Source: Mesorhizobium sp. B2-7-2
Lineage (GTDB): Bacteria; Pseudomonadota; Alphaproteobacteria; Rhizobiales; Rhizobiaceae
Direction: 5' to 3'
Length of the DNA: 64,000 bases
NCBI RefSeq assembly: GCF_006440775.1
Contig: NZ_VFTZ01000005.1
Span: 186,001-250,000 of the forward strand
Positions 52,784 through 61,441 of this stretch are shown one piece after another; positions within the stretch are counted from its first letter, which is position 1, and every line of letters starts with the position of its first letter. The notes beneath the pieces are model-generated. The model saw nothing but the letters and a program-made list of their open reading frames with translations. It made no database searches and was not told the DNA's origin. The position numbers and the translations under genes were made by a program.

Positions 52784-52812
52784 GAAAAAGCCCGCTCCTT
52801 GCGGAGCGGGCT
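52784..52812 (-). terminator. Rho-independent terminator of the LysM/M23 lipoprotein gene
   Basis: A perfect 10-bp stem AGCCCGCTCC/GGAGCGGGCT with a TTGC loop, followed on the minus strand by a T-run, lies about 50 bp after the stop of the minus-strand gene. It may also end transcripts of the plus-strand gene. Confidence 0.8.
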
Positions 52813-52863
52813 GAAGACGGCGGGCCGGACTGGAGGTCAGGCGGCCCGCAAACGGTTCTTGTT

Positions 52864-54411
52864 CTATTCGAGATAGCCGCTCGGATCGACCGGGGCCGAG
52901 TTCTTGCGCACTTCGAAGTGCAGCTTGGGCGAGTCGGTGGTGCCGCTCATGCCGGACAGCGCGATCTCCTGGCCGCGCTTGACCTTCTGGCCGCGCTGCA
53001 CCTCGATCGAGCTTGCATGGCCGTAGACGGTGACCAGGCCGTTCTCGTGCCGCACCAGCACGGTGTTGCCGAACTCCTTGAGGCCGTCGCCGGCATAGAT
53101 GACGACGCCGTTCTCGGCTGCCTTGATCGGCGTTCCTTCCGGCACCGCTATGTCGACGCCGTCCTTGCCGGAGCCGAAGCCCGAGATGACCCGGCCGCGC
53201 ACCGGCCAGCGCATCTTGCCGATCCCGGTCGCGTCGGGCGCCACCGCATCGTCGTCCTCGGCCTGCTGGATGACCTTGGCATCCTTCTTAGGCGGCGTAT
53301 AGGAGGCGAGCGTCTCGGTGGTCTTGGCCGCCGGCGGCGTCGTTGCCGTCGTCACCGGATCGACCGCCGGCTTGGTGGCCGCGGGCTTTGCCGCGGCAAC
53401 CGCGACCGTTCCGCCGGCCGGAACCTTGAGCGTCTGGCCGATTTTGAGCAGGCCGTCCTGCATGCCGTTGGCCTTCTTCAGCGCCACGACGCCGACGCCG
53501 GTCTTCCTGGCGATCGAGGACAGCGAGTCGCCCTGCTGCACCGTGTAGGAGCCGCCGGCGCCGGCCGGCTTGGCCTCGGCCATCTGCGACGCTGGCTTGG
53601 GGTTCTTCGAGCCGCTGGCCGCGGCCGACGTGTCGACCTGAGCGGCCGACTTGCCGTCCTTGATTTTCGGCTGCTGCGGCAGCACCGCGACCTTCTCCGG
53701 TGCGCCGGCAGGCTGCTTCGGCGTATTCACCGGCTTGCCCTCGGCAACCTTCGGCTCCGCCTTGCTGGAATAGGCATAGGCGGGAATGACGATCTTCTGG
53801 CCGCTGCGGATGCCCTTCTTCGGATCGATCCCGTTGACCTTGGCGATAGCATCGGCAGGCACGTGATAGTGCTGCGCGAGGCCCGAAAGCGTCTCGCCGT
53901 TCCTGACCACGATTTCGGTCGCATGTGGGGCAGCACTGGCGTTGCGCACGGCGTCGGGCTCGGCCGCCTTGAACGGCTTGGCCGGCGCGACGGTGTTGGT
54001 GGTCGTTCTGTCGACATGCGGCGCGGGAGCAAGCGCGGGAGCCGGAGCAAGTGCCGGGGCTGACGCTGTGCGCATCGGCCTGGCCGGCGCGGCGGCAGGC
54101 TGCGAGGGCGGCGGCAGCTGCTGCGCCGTGACCGGCTCGAGGCTCGAGCGGCTCACCGACTGGGTGTGGGTGCCGTCGACCGGCGCCGGAGCGACCGTGT
54201 CGCCCGGATAGGGCTGGTCGACATTCTGCTTGTTGATGATGGCGCGCTGATTGTTGGTGGATGACGTGAAGACGTCGTCGACACCGTTGAAGCGCATCGA
54301 CTGGGAACTGCACCCGGCCGCCGCGCCGGCAATCATCAGGACAGCGCAACCGCGCGCCAGATTACGTCTGTTTGCCTTCAAGTGATTGAATTGCATCGCA
54401 CTAACCCGCAC
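52864..54411 (-). CDS. LysM and M23 (LytM) domain lipoprotein, NlpD/DipM-like
   Basis: A 515-residue envelope protein. Order: lipoprotein signal (IAGAAAGC), a Pro/Ala-rich linker, LysM 1 (IVVRNGETLSGLAQHYHV), linker, LysM 2 (YTVQQGDSLSSIARKTGV), linker, and a C-terminal LytM domain (GRVISGFGSGKDGVDIAV through YGHASS and LHFEVRK). The first metal ligand position (SGFGSGKDG) lacks the usual His, so it is probably a non-catalytic activator of cell-wall amidases, as NlpD/EnvC, rather than an endopeptidase. It sits directly downstream of pcm, the order surE-pcm-nlpD known from many proteobacteria. Confidence 0.9.
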   Translation of the reverse strand: MRVSAMQFNHLKANRRNLARGCAVLMIAGAAAGCSSQSMRFNGVDDVFTSSTNNQRAIINKQNVDQPYPGDTVAPAPVDGTHTQSVSRSSLEPVTAQQLPPPSQPAAAPARPMRTASAPALAPAPALAPAPHVDRTTTNTVAPAKPFKAAEPDAVRNASAAPHATEIVVRNGETLSGLAQHYHVPADAIAKVNGIDPKKGIRSGQKIVIPAYAYSSKAEPKVAEGKPVNTPKQPAGAPEKVAVLPQQPKIKDGKSAAQVDTSAAASGSKNPKPASQMAEAKPAGAGGSYTVQQGDSLSSIARKTGVGVVALKKANGMQDGLLKIGQTLKVPAGGTVAVAAAKPAATKPAVDPVTTATTPPAAKTTETLASYTPPKKDAKVIQQAEDDDAVAPDATGIGKMRWPVRGRVISGFGSGKDGVDIAVPEGTPIKAAENGVVIYAGDGLKEFGNTVLVRHENGLVTVYGHASSIEVQRGQKVKRGQEIALSGMSGTTDSPKLHFEVRKNSAPVDPSGYLE

Positions 54412-54533
54412 AGACCCGGTACAAACTGGTCACGATTAAAGCGCGTTAATGTTACTGGGCGGTTAACCCATTAGAATCCGACGAAAATTTTCTTAAAACA
54501 TTGGCGGGAATTTTGGCGAGGGCTGTGAGGCCC

Positions 54534-55187
54534 TTAAATCACCATCGCGACGCTGCGCAGGATCGGCTGCAGCCTGACCATGCCGATGTCCTCGCGCTCG
54601 AAGCGGCTGCCGACCTTGGTGAGCTTGGCCAGCACCTGCTCGCCCTCTTCCGGGCCGATCGGCGCGATGACGATGCCGCCGCTCGACAGTTGGTCGAGCA
54701 GGAAGCGCGGCAGGCTGTCGAAGGCGGCCCAGGCGACGATACGGTCGAACGGTCCTTCATTGGGCAGGCCGTTTGACCCGTCGGCCTGGCGGGCGATGAC
54801 GTTGCTGATGGCGAGCGCCTCGAAACGCTGCTTGGCCTGCTCGGCCAGGGTCTTGTAGCGATCGACGGTGATGACGCGCGCCGCAAGCCGCGACATGACA
54901 GCGGCCGTGTAGCCCGAACCGGTGCCGATCTCGAGCACGCGGTTGCCCGGCTCGATGTGGAGCGCGGCGATCACCGCCGCCTGCAGATCGGCGCCCTCGA
55001 TCGCCTCGCCGCATTCGATCGGCAGCATGCCGTCCGACCAGGCGACCGCATGGAACTGCGCCGACAGGAAACCGCGCCGCGGCGTCGCCTCGAAGGCGGC
55101 GACCAGCGCCTTCGGCGCCGCGCCCCTGCCCCGCAGCCTGAGCAGGAAAGCGGCAAAACCTTCGCGGTCGTCGAGGCCCGTATTCAT
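54534..55187 (-). CDS. pcm: Protein-L-isoaspartate O-methyltransferase
   Basis: A 217-residue SAM-dependent enzyme repairing isoaspartyl residues in damaged proteins. SAM motif I is VLEIGTGSGYTAAVMSRLA (85-103), with motif II-like VDRYKTLAEQAK and VAWAAFDSLPRFLLDQL. Length is normal. It follows surE on the same strand with a 13-bp gap and precedes the NlpD-like gene, the classical surE-pcm-nlpD module. Confidence 0.94.
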   Translation of the reverse strand: MNTGLDDREGFAAFLLRLRGRGAAPKALVAAFEATPRRGFLSAQFHAVAWSDGMLPIECGEAIEGADLQAAVIAALHIEPGNRVLEIGTGSGYTAAVMSRLAARVITVDRYKTLAEQAKQRFEALAISNVIARQADGSNGLPNEGPFDRIVAWAAFDSLPRFLLDQLSSGGIVIAPIGPEEGEQVLAKLTKVGSRFEREDIGMVRLQPILRSVAMVI

Positions 55188-55200
55188 GCCAAAACCTATT

Positions 55201-55959
55201 TTATGACAGCGCCTTGGTCAGTTGGTCGCGGAGTTCATGGGCGGTGAGGTCGAGTTGCAGCGGCGTCACCGACACCAGCCGGTTGCGCAGCGCATGGAGA
55301 TCCGTGCCCTTCTTGCCTTCGACCGGCTCGCGGCCGAAGCGCAGCCAGTAATAAGGCAGGCCGCGCCCGTCGCGCCGCTCGTCGACCCAAAGGCTGTGCA
55401 CCAGCTTGCCCTGCGCGGTGACGACGGTGCCCTCCACCTCGTCCGGCGCGCAGTTCGGGAAATTGACGTTGAGCAGCACGCCTTCCGGCAGCGGCGTCTC
55501 CACCAGTCGCTTGAGCAACGCCGGCGCCAGCGCCTCGGTCGTCTCGTAAGGCACGACGCGATCCTCGCCGACATAGGAATAGGCCTGGCTCACCGCGATC
55601 GAGCGGACGCCGAGCAGCGCGCCTTCCATGGCGCCTGCAACGGTGCCCGAATAGGTGACGTCGTCGGCGATGTTGGCGCCGGAATTGACGCCGGACAGGA
55701 TCAGATCCGGCGGTCCGGGCAGGATTTTTTTCGTGCCCATGATGACGCAGTCGGTCGGCGTGCCGCGCACGGCGTAGTGCTTTTCGCCGATCTTACGCAG
55801 CCTGAGCGGCTCCGAGATCGACAGCGAATGCGCATAGCCGGACTGGTCCTGCTCCGGCGCAACCACCCAGACGTCGTCCGACAGCGTGCGGGCGATGCGT
55901 TCGAGCGACGCCAGCCCTTCGGCGTGTATGCCGTCGTCATTGGTCAGGAGAATGCGCAT
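55201..55959 (-). CDS. surE: 5'/3'-nucleotidase SurE
   Basis: A 252-residue metal-dependent phosphatase of stationary phase. The N-terminal [16 protein letters not shown] carries the metal-binding Asp pair, and [20 protein letters not shown] the Asn and phosphate-binding loop. ATG 55959 is the family start; the upstream extension in frame is not conserved. It starts 4 bp after the serS stop on the same strand, so serS-surE-pcm-nlpD may be one operon. Confidence 0.95.
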   Translation of the reverse strand: MRILLTNDDGIHAEGLASLERIARTLSDDVWVVAPEQDQSGYAHSLSISEPLRLRKIGEKHYAVRGTPTDCVIMGTKKILPGPPDLILSGVNSGANIADDVTYSGTVAGAMEGALLGVRSIAVSQAYSYVGEDRVVPYETTEALAPALLKRLVETPLPEGVLLNVNFPNCAPDEVEGTVVTAQGKLVHSLWVDERRDGRGLPYYWLRFGREPVEGKKGTDLHALRNRLVSVTPLQLDLTAHELRDQLTKALS

Positions 55960-55963
55960 CAAG

Positions 55964-57268
55964 TCACTTCGCTTCGATCTTCGCGAGACCACCCATGTAA
56001 GGCCTCAGCACTTCAGGAATGGTTACGCTGCCATCCTCATTCTGGTAGTTTTCGATGACGGCTATAAGAGCGCGGCCGACCGCGGTGCCCGAACCGTTGA
56101 GCGTGTGAACGAAGCGATTGCCCTTGCCGTCCTTGTCCTTGTAGCGGGCATCCATGCGCCTGGCCTGGAAATCGCCGCAGACCGAGCAGGACGAGATTTC
56201 GCGATAGGCGTTCTGCCCCGGCAGCCAGACCTCGATGTCGTAGGTCTTGCGCGCGCCGAAACCCATGTCGCCGGTGCAGAGCGTGACGGTACGGAACGGC
56301 AGGCCGAGCCGCTTCAGCACTTCCTCGGCGCATTCAGTCATGCGCTCATGCTCGGCGAGCGAGCTTTCCTGGTCGGTGATCGAGACCAGCTCCACCTTGT
56401 AGAACTGGTGCTGGCGCAGCATGCCGCGCGTGTCGCGGCCGGCCGAGCCGGCTTCCGAGCGGAAGCATGGAGTCAGCGCCGTGTAGCGCAGCGGCAGCTT
56501 TTCATGCGCGGTGATCTCTTCTCGCACGAGATTGGTGAGCGGCACTTCCGCCGTCGGAATGAGGCCAAGCCGACTGTCGCCATGCGGCGTGAAGAACAGG
56601 TCGAGCTCGAATTTCGGCAGCTGATTGGTGCCGAACAATACCTCGTCGCGCACCATCAGCGGCGGGATGATCTCTTCATAACCGTGCTCTGTCGTGTGCA
56701 GGTCGATCATGAACTGGCCGAGCGCCCGCTCCATGCGCGCCAGCTGGCTCTTCAGCACCGTGAAGCGCGAGCCGGACAATTTCGCCGCCCGCTCGAAATC
56801 CATCATGCCGAGCGCTTCGCCGATCTCGAAATGCTCCTTCACCCAGTTCGGGCGCGTCGGCACCTCGCCGACGATACGCTTGACGACATTATCGTGCTCG
56901 TCCTTACCGACCGGCACGTCGTCAAGCGGCACATTGGGCAGAACCGCCAGCGCATCGTCCAGCGCCTTGTCGAGCTCGCGCTCGCGCGCCTCGCCATTCT
57001 GGATGAACGCCTTGATCTCGCTGACCTCGCCCTTGAGCTTGTCGGCGAGCGCTGAATCGCCTGAACGCATGGCGTTGCCGATCTCCTTCGAAGCGGCATT
57101 GCGGCGTTCTTGCTTGACCTGCAGCTCGCTGAGATGTGAGCGCCGCGCTTCGTCTTTCGCGACCAGGTCGTCGACCGTGGACTGCGCTTCGCCCGCCGGC
57201 CACGAGCGCTTCACCAGCGCTTCCACAAGGGCCTTGGGGTTGTCGCGAATCCATTTGATGTCAAGCAT
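55964..57268 (-). CDS. serS: Serine--tRNA ligase
   Basis: A 434-residue class II synthetase. The N-terminal coiled-coil arm (about 30-105) binds the long variable arm of tRNA-Ser, the core has motif 1 near [15 protein letters not shown], motif 2 [20 protein letters not shown] and motif 3 with [17 protein letters not shown]. Length is normal. Its ribosome-binding site (AGGA) is inside a perfect hairpin directly upstream. Nothing but an inverted-repeat element precedes it for 490 bp. Confidence 0.96.
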   Translation of the reverse strand: MLDIKWIRDNPKALVEALVKRSWPAGEAQSTVDDLVAKDEARRSHLSELQVKQERRNAASKEIGNAMRSGDSALADKLKGEVSEIKAFIQNGEARERELDKALDDALAVLPNVPLDDVPVGKDEHDNVVKRIVGEVPTRPNWVKEHFEIGEALGMMDFERAAKLSGSRFTVLKSQLARMERALGQFMIDLHTTEHGYEEIIPPLMVRDEVLFGTNQLPKFELDLFFTPHGDSRLGLIPTAEVPLTNLVREEITAHEKLPLRYTALTPCFRSEAGSAGRDTRGMLRQHQFYKVELVSITDQESSLAEHERMTECAEEVLKRLGLPFRTVTLCTGDMGFGARKTYDIEVWLPGQNAYREISSCSVCGDFQARRMDARYKDKDGKGNRFVHTLNGSGTAVGRALIAVIENYQNEDGSVTIPEVLRPYMGGLAKIEAK

Positions 57269-57271
57269 GGT

Positions 57272-57295
57272 CGATCCTCAAAAGTAAGGATCGAG
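57272..57295 (-). promoter_or_regulatory. Hairpin sequestering the serS Shine-Dalgarno
   Basis: On the minus strand TCGATCCT-TACTTTTG-AGGATCGA has perfect 8-bp arms and an 8-base loop, and the second arm contains the AGGA that lies six bases before the serS ATG. When folded, the site would be masked, so translation of serS could respond to temperature, translation coupling or a ligand. Confidence 0.55.
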
Positions 57296-57462
57296 GGGGT
57301 AAACCGCATCCGCCATCGATGCAAGACGGCGGTTAGGCGCATCGCCGCGATTCCCGACCTGGGGTGCGTCCAGTTTCCCCAGCACAGGGATTTTGACCGG
57401 TCGGCTATGTTTGCGTTGGCAGGCGGCATGGCTTTGAGATTGGCCGAAACGCCCATCGTGAT

Positions 57463-57647
57463 CGTCATTCTAGGGCGGAGCAGGAGCGAAGCTCCGTCGC
57501 GAAGACCCTAGAATCCATGCCGTTACCTTCGCCGAGGCGTGCAACGGACCAAAATTCTGCACCGCGGCGGCGCTTCCAAGTCACGGCATGGATTCTATGG
57601 TCTGCGCCGCGTCGCTTCGCTCCTTGCTTCGCCATTAGAATGACGAC
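57463..57647. repeat. Dispersed inverted-repeat element, copy C (~185 bp)
   Basis: This is the third copy of the element seen at 14274 and 24177. Arms begin GTCATTCTAGGGCGGAGC and end GCCATTAGAATGACGAC; the centre holds CAAAATTCTGCACCG. Flanks also match: GATTGGCCGAAACGCC just upstream is the reverse complement of sequence just downstream of copy A, so the full element is longer than the core. It fills the gap between tatC and serS, which otherwise holds only the serS hairpin. Confidence 0.8.
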
Positions 57648-57756
57648 GTTGGGGCAGCTTCAACCAATCCCGGCGTTTGGGCTGATTTCACGGACATGAA
57701 CGGAGAATCCTGCACCAAGACAAACGGCAGCCTTCAAAATCCCTGTGTCGGGCGAC

Positions 57757-58620
57757 TTACGCCGACGGCGCATCCGGCGTGTTGCTGGCGGCAGAGCTCC
57801 CCGCCTCCGCCTGCTCGCGCGCCAGGCGGTCGCGCGCCTGGCTGCGCTCGATCATGCGCGAGGACCAGATGGCGACCTCGTAGAGAATGATGGTCGGGAT
57901 GGCGAGGCCGCACTGGCTCATCGGATCGGGCGGCGTCAGCACGGCCGCAACGACGAAGGAAAGGACGATCGCCCATTTGCGCTTCTCGGCAAGCGCCTGC
58001 GACGACAATATGCCGACGCGCGTCAAAAGGCTGGTCACCACCGGCAGCTGGAATACCAGGCCGAAGGAGAAGATCAGCGTCATGATCAGGCTGAGATATT
58101 CCGACACCTTCGGCAGCAGCGAGATCTGCACCTGGTCGTTGGTGCCGGTCTGCTGCATGGCCAGGAAAAACCACATGACCATCGGGGTGAAGAAGAAATA
58201 GACCAGCGAGGCGCCCATCACGAACAGGATGGGCGATGCGATCAGGAACGGCAGGAAGGCGCTGCGCTCGTTCTTGTAGAGGCCGGGCGCGATGAACTTG
58301 TAGATCTGCGTGGCGATCAGTGGGAAGGCGATCACCATGCCGCCGAACATGGCGAGCTTCACCTGGGTGAAGAAGAACTCCTGCGGCGCGGTATAGATCA
58401 GCTCGACCTTATGCGGGTCGAGCCCTGCCCACTGCGTCGCCCATTTGAAGGGGACGACCAGAAGGTTGAACAGGCGCTTGGCGAAGAAGAAGCAGATGAG
58501 AAAGGCGACGAAGAAGCCGCCCAGCGACCAGATCAGGCGGCGGCGCAGCTCGATGAGATGCTCGATCAGCGGCGCTGACGATTTCTCGATTTCTTCCTTT
58601 TCCTTGTCCGAAACGCTCAC
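57757..58620 (-). CDS. tatC: Twin-arginine translocase subunit TatC
   Basis: A 287-residue, six-helix membrane protein. Conserved parts: LIEHLIELRRRL (N-terminal twin-arginine-recognition region), TAPQEFFFTQVKLAMFGGM, FIAPGLYKNERS and the Pro-rich LTPPDPMSQCGLAIPTIILYE near the last helices. It is the signal-peptide receptor of the Tat export system for folded proteins. The start overlaps the tatB stop (ATGA). A Glu/Ala/Ser-rich tail follows the last helix. Confidence 0.96.
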   Translation of the reverse strand: MSVSDKEKEEIEKSSAPLIEHLIELRRRLIWSLGGFFVAFLICFFFAKRLFNLLVVPFKWATQWAGLDPHKVELIYTAPQEFFFTQVKLAMFGGMVIAFPLIATQIYKFIAPGLYKNERSAFLPFLIASPILFVMGASLVYFFFTPMVMWFFLAMQQTGTNDQVQISLLPKVSEYLSLIMTLIFSFGLVFQLPVVTSLLTRVGILSSQALAEKRKWAIVLSFVVAAVLTPPDPMSQCGLAIPTIILYEVAIWSSRMIERSQARDRLAREQAEAGSSAASNTPDAPSA

Positions 58621-59345
58621 TTGGTCCCGCCCGTCATCTTCTTGCCGTCGGTTGCCTTGTTCGCGGCCAGCTTCTTCGCCGCGGCAGGCTTTGCCTCAGT
58701 CTTGGGCGCTACCTTCCTGGCGGGCGCGGCGGCTTTAGCCGCAGCCGGCGAGGATTTGGCCGGCGCTTTCGCTGCCGGCGCCTTTGATGCCGCTGCCGTC
58801 TTCGCCGCTGCCCCGGCGGTCCTTGCCTTGGCGGTCACCGCCTTTTTCGCCGGCTTGGCCGGCACGGCGGTGTCCGAACCCGGTGTGGTGACGGACGCGT
58901 CGGTCATGGCCGGGAAGGTTGGAGCGGCAGAGGCAGCCTCGGGTCCACCGACGCCGGGCAGGTCCGTCGCACCGTTCTTGAGCGGCTCGGCGGCCTGCGG
59001 CGTTTCCGCTGCCGGCGCCGCCGGATCGGCCGCCGGCTTGGGCTTCATCATCGTATCGACCCCGGCGCGCACGTCTGCCGCGGCCTGCTCGAACGGATTG
59101 AGCTGCTTGCGCACCTCGTTCATCGGATTGAGGCCGCGAAGACTATCGATCGAGCTCTTCACATCGTCGAGCTCGGCTTCCTTCAGCGCTTCGTTGAACT
59201 GCTTCTGGAAGTCGCCGGCCATGGCGCGCAATTTCGCCGCGGTGCGGCCGAAGGTGCGCAGCATGTTGGGCAAATCCTTGGGCCCGACGACCACGATCAT
59301 GACGACCGCAATCACCAGCAGTTCGCTCCAACCGACTTCGAACAT
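58617..59345 (-). CDS. tatB: Twin-arginine translocase subunit TatB
   Basis: A 242-residue protein: an N-terminal transmembrane helix (MFEVGWSELLVIAVVMIVVV), a hinge (GPKDLPNML), an amphipathic helix (RTFGRTAAKLRAMAGDF) and a long Ala/Lys/Pro-rich tail. The VGWSEL start and longer amphipathic helix identify TatB rather than TatA. The tail beyond about residue 100 is low complexity, typical of alphaproteobacteria. It lies between tatA and tatC in one operon. Confidence 0.95.
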   Translation of the reverse strand: MFEVGWSELLVIAVVMIVVVGPKDLPNMLRTFGRTAAKLRAMAGDFQKQFNEALKEAELDDVKSSIDSLRGLNPMNEVRKQLNPFEQAAADVRAGVDTMMKPKPAADPAAPAAETPQAAEPLKNGATDLPGVGGPEAASAAPTFPAMTDASVTTPGSDTAVPAKPAKKAVTAKARTAGAAAKTAAASKAPAAKAPAKSSPAAAKAAAPARKVAPKTEAKPAAAKKLAANKATDGKKMTGGTK

Positions 59346-59365
59346 GACAATCTATTCCGACGGGT

Positions 59366-59412
59366 GCCTGCCGCCCAAAAATGCGAAGCGGTTTTGGGAC
59401 AACGGCATGCTC
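59366..59412. repeat. Type 1-like palindrome inside the tat operon
   Basis: CCCAAAA (59374-59380) and TTTTGGG (59392-59398) enclose ATGCGAAGCGG. This is the same core as the palindrome at 3518, where the arms are CCGAAAA/TTTTCGG: the G-to-C change on one side is matched by C-to-G on the other. It sits between the tatA stop and the tatB start. Confidence 0.75.
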
Positions 59413-59428
59413 AAAGCAACAACCAAGA

Positions 59429-59647
59429 TCAGCTCTTGCTGACCTTTTCCTTGGCCGGCGAAACAGTCTCGTCAGCGCGATGTTCGACGGTACGCTTGTC
59501 GTCGGCGTCGTCGTCGGCCATGCCCTTCTTGAAGCTCTTGATGCCCTTGGCCATGTCGCCCATCAGTTCCGGGATCTTGCCGCGGCCGAACACCAGAAGC
59601 ACGATGACCAGCACGATCATCCAGTGCCAAATCGAAAATGAACCCAT
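59429..59647 (-). CDS. tatA: Twin-arginine translocase subunit TatA
   Basis: A 72-residue protein with one transmembrane helix ([15 protein letters not shown]), the [20 protein letters not shown] hinge and amphipathic helix, and a charged tail. It forms the polymerising pore of the Tat system. It is the first gene of tatABC on the minus strand, and the 83-bp gap to tatB contains a palindromic repeat. Confidence 0.96.
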   Translation of the reverse strand: MGSFSIWHWMIVLVIVLLVFGRGKIPELMGDMAKGIKSFKKGMADDDADDKRTVEHRADETVSPAKEKVSKS

Positions 59648-59826
59648 AACAATCTCTCTCGAATGGTTTCCCTCGGCGATGATCTATGCGTTTTCGCTCA
59701 GGGATTCAAACACAACCGCTACGAAGTTGATAAAATGGCTAGCGGATGTCACGCACTTTCGGCGTGAGCGGCTTGCTACGAATCCGCGCAGCCTCTGCTA
59801 ATAGACCATTCGCGGCGATTTGATGA

Positions 59827-60582
59827 TCACTCGTCGGTGACGCGCGGCGTCAGCAGCCCGAGCTCCTCGAGGTCGATATCGGTCAGCGCATCCTCGTCTT
59901 CGGCGAGCGCGTCCGGATCGGCCGGCGGAACCGGCATCGAGAAATTCGCCGGCATGCGCGTCGAGAGCAGGCCAGCGCCCTTCAGCTCTTCCATGCCGGG
60001 CAGATCGCGGATCTCCTCCAGCGCGAAATGATCGAGGAAAGCGTCCGTGGTGCCGTAGGTCACCGGCCGCCCGGGCGTGCGGCGGCGCCCGCGCATCCTC
60101 ACCCACTCCGTTTCCAGCAGCGTGTCGAGCGTGCCCTTCGACGTTTCGACCCCCCTGATGTCCTCGATCTCGGCGCGCGTCACCGGCTGGTGATAGGCGA
60201 TGATCGCCAGCACTTCTAGCGCCGCGCGCGAGAGCTTCCTTTGCTGCACGGAGTCCCGGCTCATTAGGAAAGCCAGGTCGCCGGCGGTGCGGAAGGCCCA
60301 GGCATCGCCGACCCGTACCAGGTTGACGCCGCGCTTGGCATAGATTTCCTGCAGATCCGACATTGCGGCGGCAATGTTGACGCCTTCCGGCAGGCGCGCG
60401 GCAAGCTGCTTCTCGCTGACCGGCTCGGCACTGGCGAATATGATCGCCTCGGCCATGCGCACGGCTTCCGACAATTGCAGCCGCTCGGCGGGGTTTTCGA
60501 TGGAACCCTGCTCGGCCATCTCGTCTTCCGGTTCGTCCTCGACCTTGAACGGGATGACCGAAGCGTTGGCGCGTTCGCTCAT
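59827..60582 (-). CDS. scpB: Segregation and condensation protein B
   Basis: A 251-residue protein with two winged-helix domains (AVRMAEAIIFASAEPVSEKQ; ALEVLAIIAYHQPVTRAEIE, then GVETSKGTLDTLLE). It binds ScpA and regulates the SMC condensin complex. Its ATG overlaps the scpA stop (ATGA). The acidic tail (PDALAEDEDALTDIDLEELG) is typical of rhizobial ScpB. Confidence 0.93.
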   Translation of the reverse strand: MSERANASVIPFKVEDEPEDEMAEQGSIENPAERLQLSEAVRMAEAIIFASAEPVSEKQLAARLPEGVNIAAAMSDLQEIYAKRGVNLVRVGDAWAFRTAGDLAFLMSRDSVQQRKLSRAALEVLAIIAYHQPVTRAEIEDIRGVETSKGTLDTLLETEWVRMRGRRRTPGRPVTYGTTDAFLDHFALEEIRDLPGMEELKGAGLLSTRMPANFSMPVPPADPDALAEDEDALTDIDLEELGLLTPRVTDE

Positions 60583-61421
60583 GATACCACCTCGACTGCC
60601 CTTACCCCTTCTGCGCGGCCGCGCAGATAGATCGGCGCGAACACCTGGTCCTGCCGCACTTCCAATTTGCCCTCGCGCACCATTTCGAGCGTCGCCGCGA
60701 AGGAACTGGCCATCGCCGTGCGCTTCTCTTCCGGCGCCGCCAGATATTCGATCAGGAAGCTGTCGAGCGTCGTCCAGTCGCCGACCGAGCCGATCAGCCG
60801 CGCCAGCACCTCGCGTGCATCCTTGAGCGACCACACGGCGCGCCGGGCGATCGTCACATTGTTGATCGCCTGCCGCTGGCGCTGCTGCGCATAGGCGGTG
60901 AGCAGATCGTAGAGCGAAGCCGAAAAGCTGTTGCGCTTCTCGACAATGACCATTTCCGGCATGCCGCGCGCAAAGACGTCACGGCCAAGGCGGTTGCGGT
61001 TCACCAGCCGCGCCGAGGCGTCGCGCATGGCTTCAAGGCGCTTCAGCCGGAATTGCAGCACGGCCGCCAGTTCCTCGCCGCTTTCGCCCTCTTCGCCCGG
61101 CTGTTTCGGGATCAAGAGCTTCGACTTCAGGAAAGCGAGCCACGCCGCCATCACCAGATAGTCGGCGGCAAGCTCTAACCTCAGCGCCCGCACTTTTTCG
61201 ACGAAGGCCAGATATTGCTCCGCGAGCGCCAGTATAGAAATGCGCGCCAGATCGACCTTCTGGTTGCGGGCAAGATGCAAAAGAAGATCGAGCGGGCCTT
61301 CGAAACCCGCCACGTCGACGACCAGCGACGGGTCGCCGGTCAGGCGTGAATCGTCGTTCTCGGCCCACAGGCGGTCCATCGGTGGGGCCTTCGCGGCCTT
61401 GCCTTCCAATGTCTCCGCCAC
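60579..61421 (-). CDS. scpA: Segregation and condensation protein A
   Basis: A 280-residue kleisin that bridges the SMC heads. The N-terminal FEGPLDLLLHLARNQKVDLA is the family signature, followed by YLVMAAWLAFLKSKLLIP, and a C-terminal winged-helix region (FAATLEMVREGKLEVRQDQVF). Operon with scpB downstream and nagZ upstream, an order common in alphaproteobacteria. Confidence 0.94.
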   Translation of the reverse strand: MAETLEGKAAKAPPMDRLWAENDDSRLTGDPSLVVDVAGFEGPLDLLLHLARNQKVDLARISILALAEQYLAFVEKVRALRLELAADYLVMAAWLAFLKSKLLIPKQPGEEGESGEELAAVLQFRLKRLEAMRDASARLVNRNRLGRDVFARGMPEMVIVEKRNSFSASLYDLLTAYAQQRQRQAINNVTIARRAVWSLKDAREVLARLIGSVGDWTTLDSFLIEYLAAPEEKRTAMASSFAATLEMVREGKLEVRQDQVFAPIYLRGRAEGVRAVEVVS

Positions 61422-61441
61422 TTGCCTTTCGTCCCTTCGGT

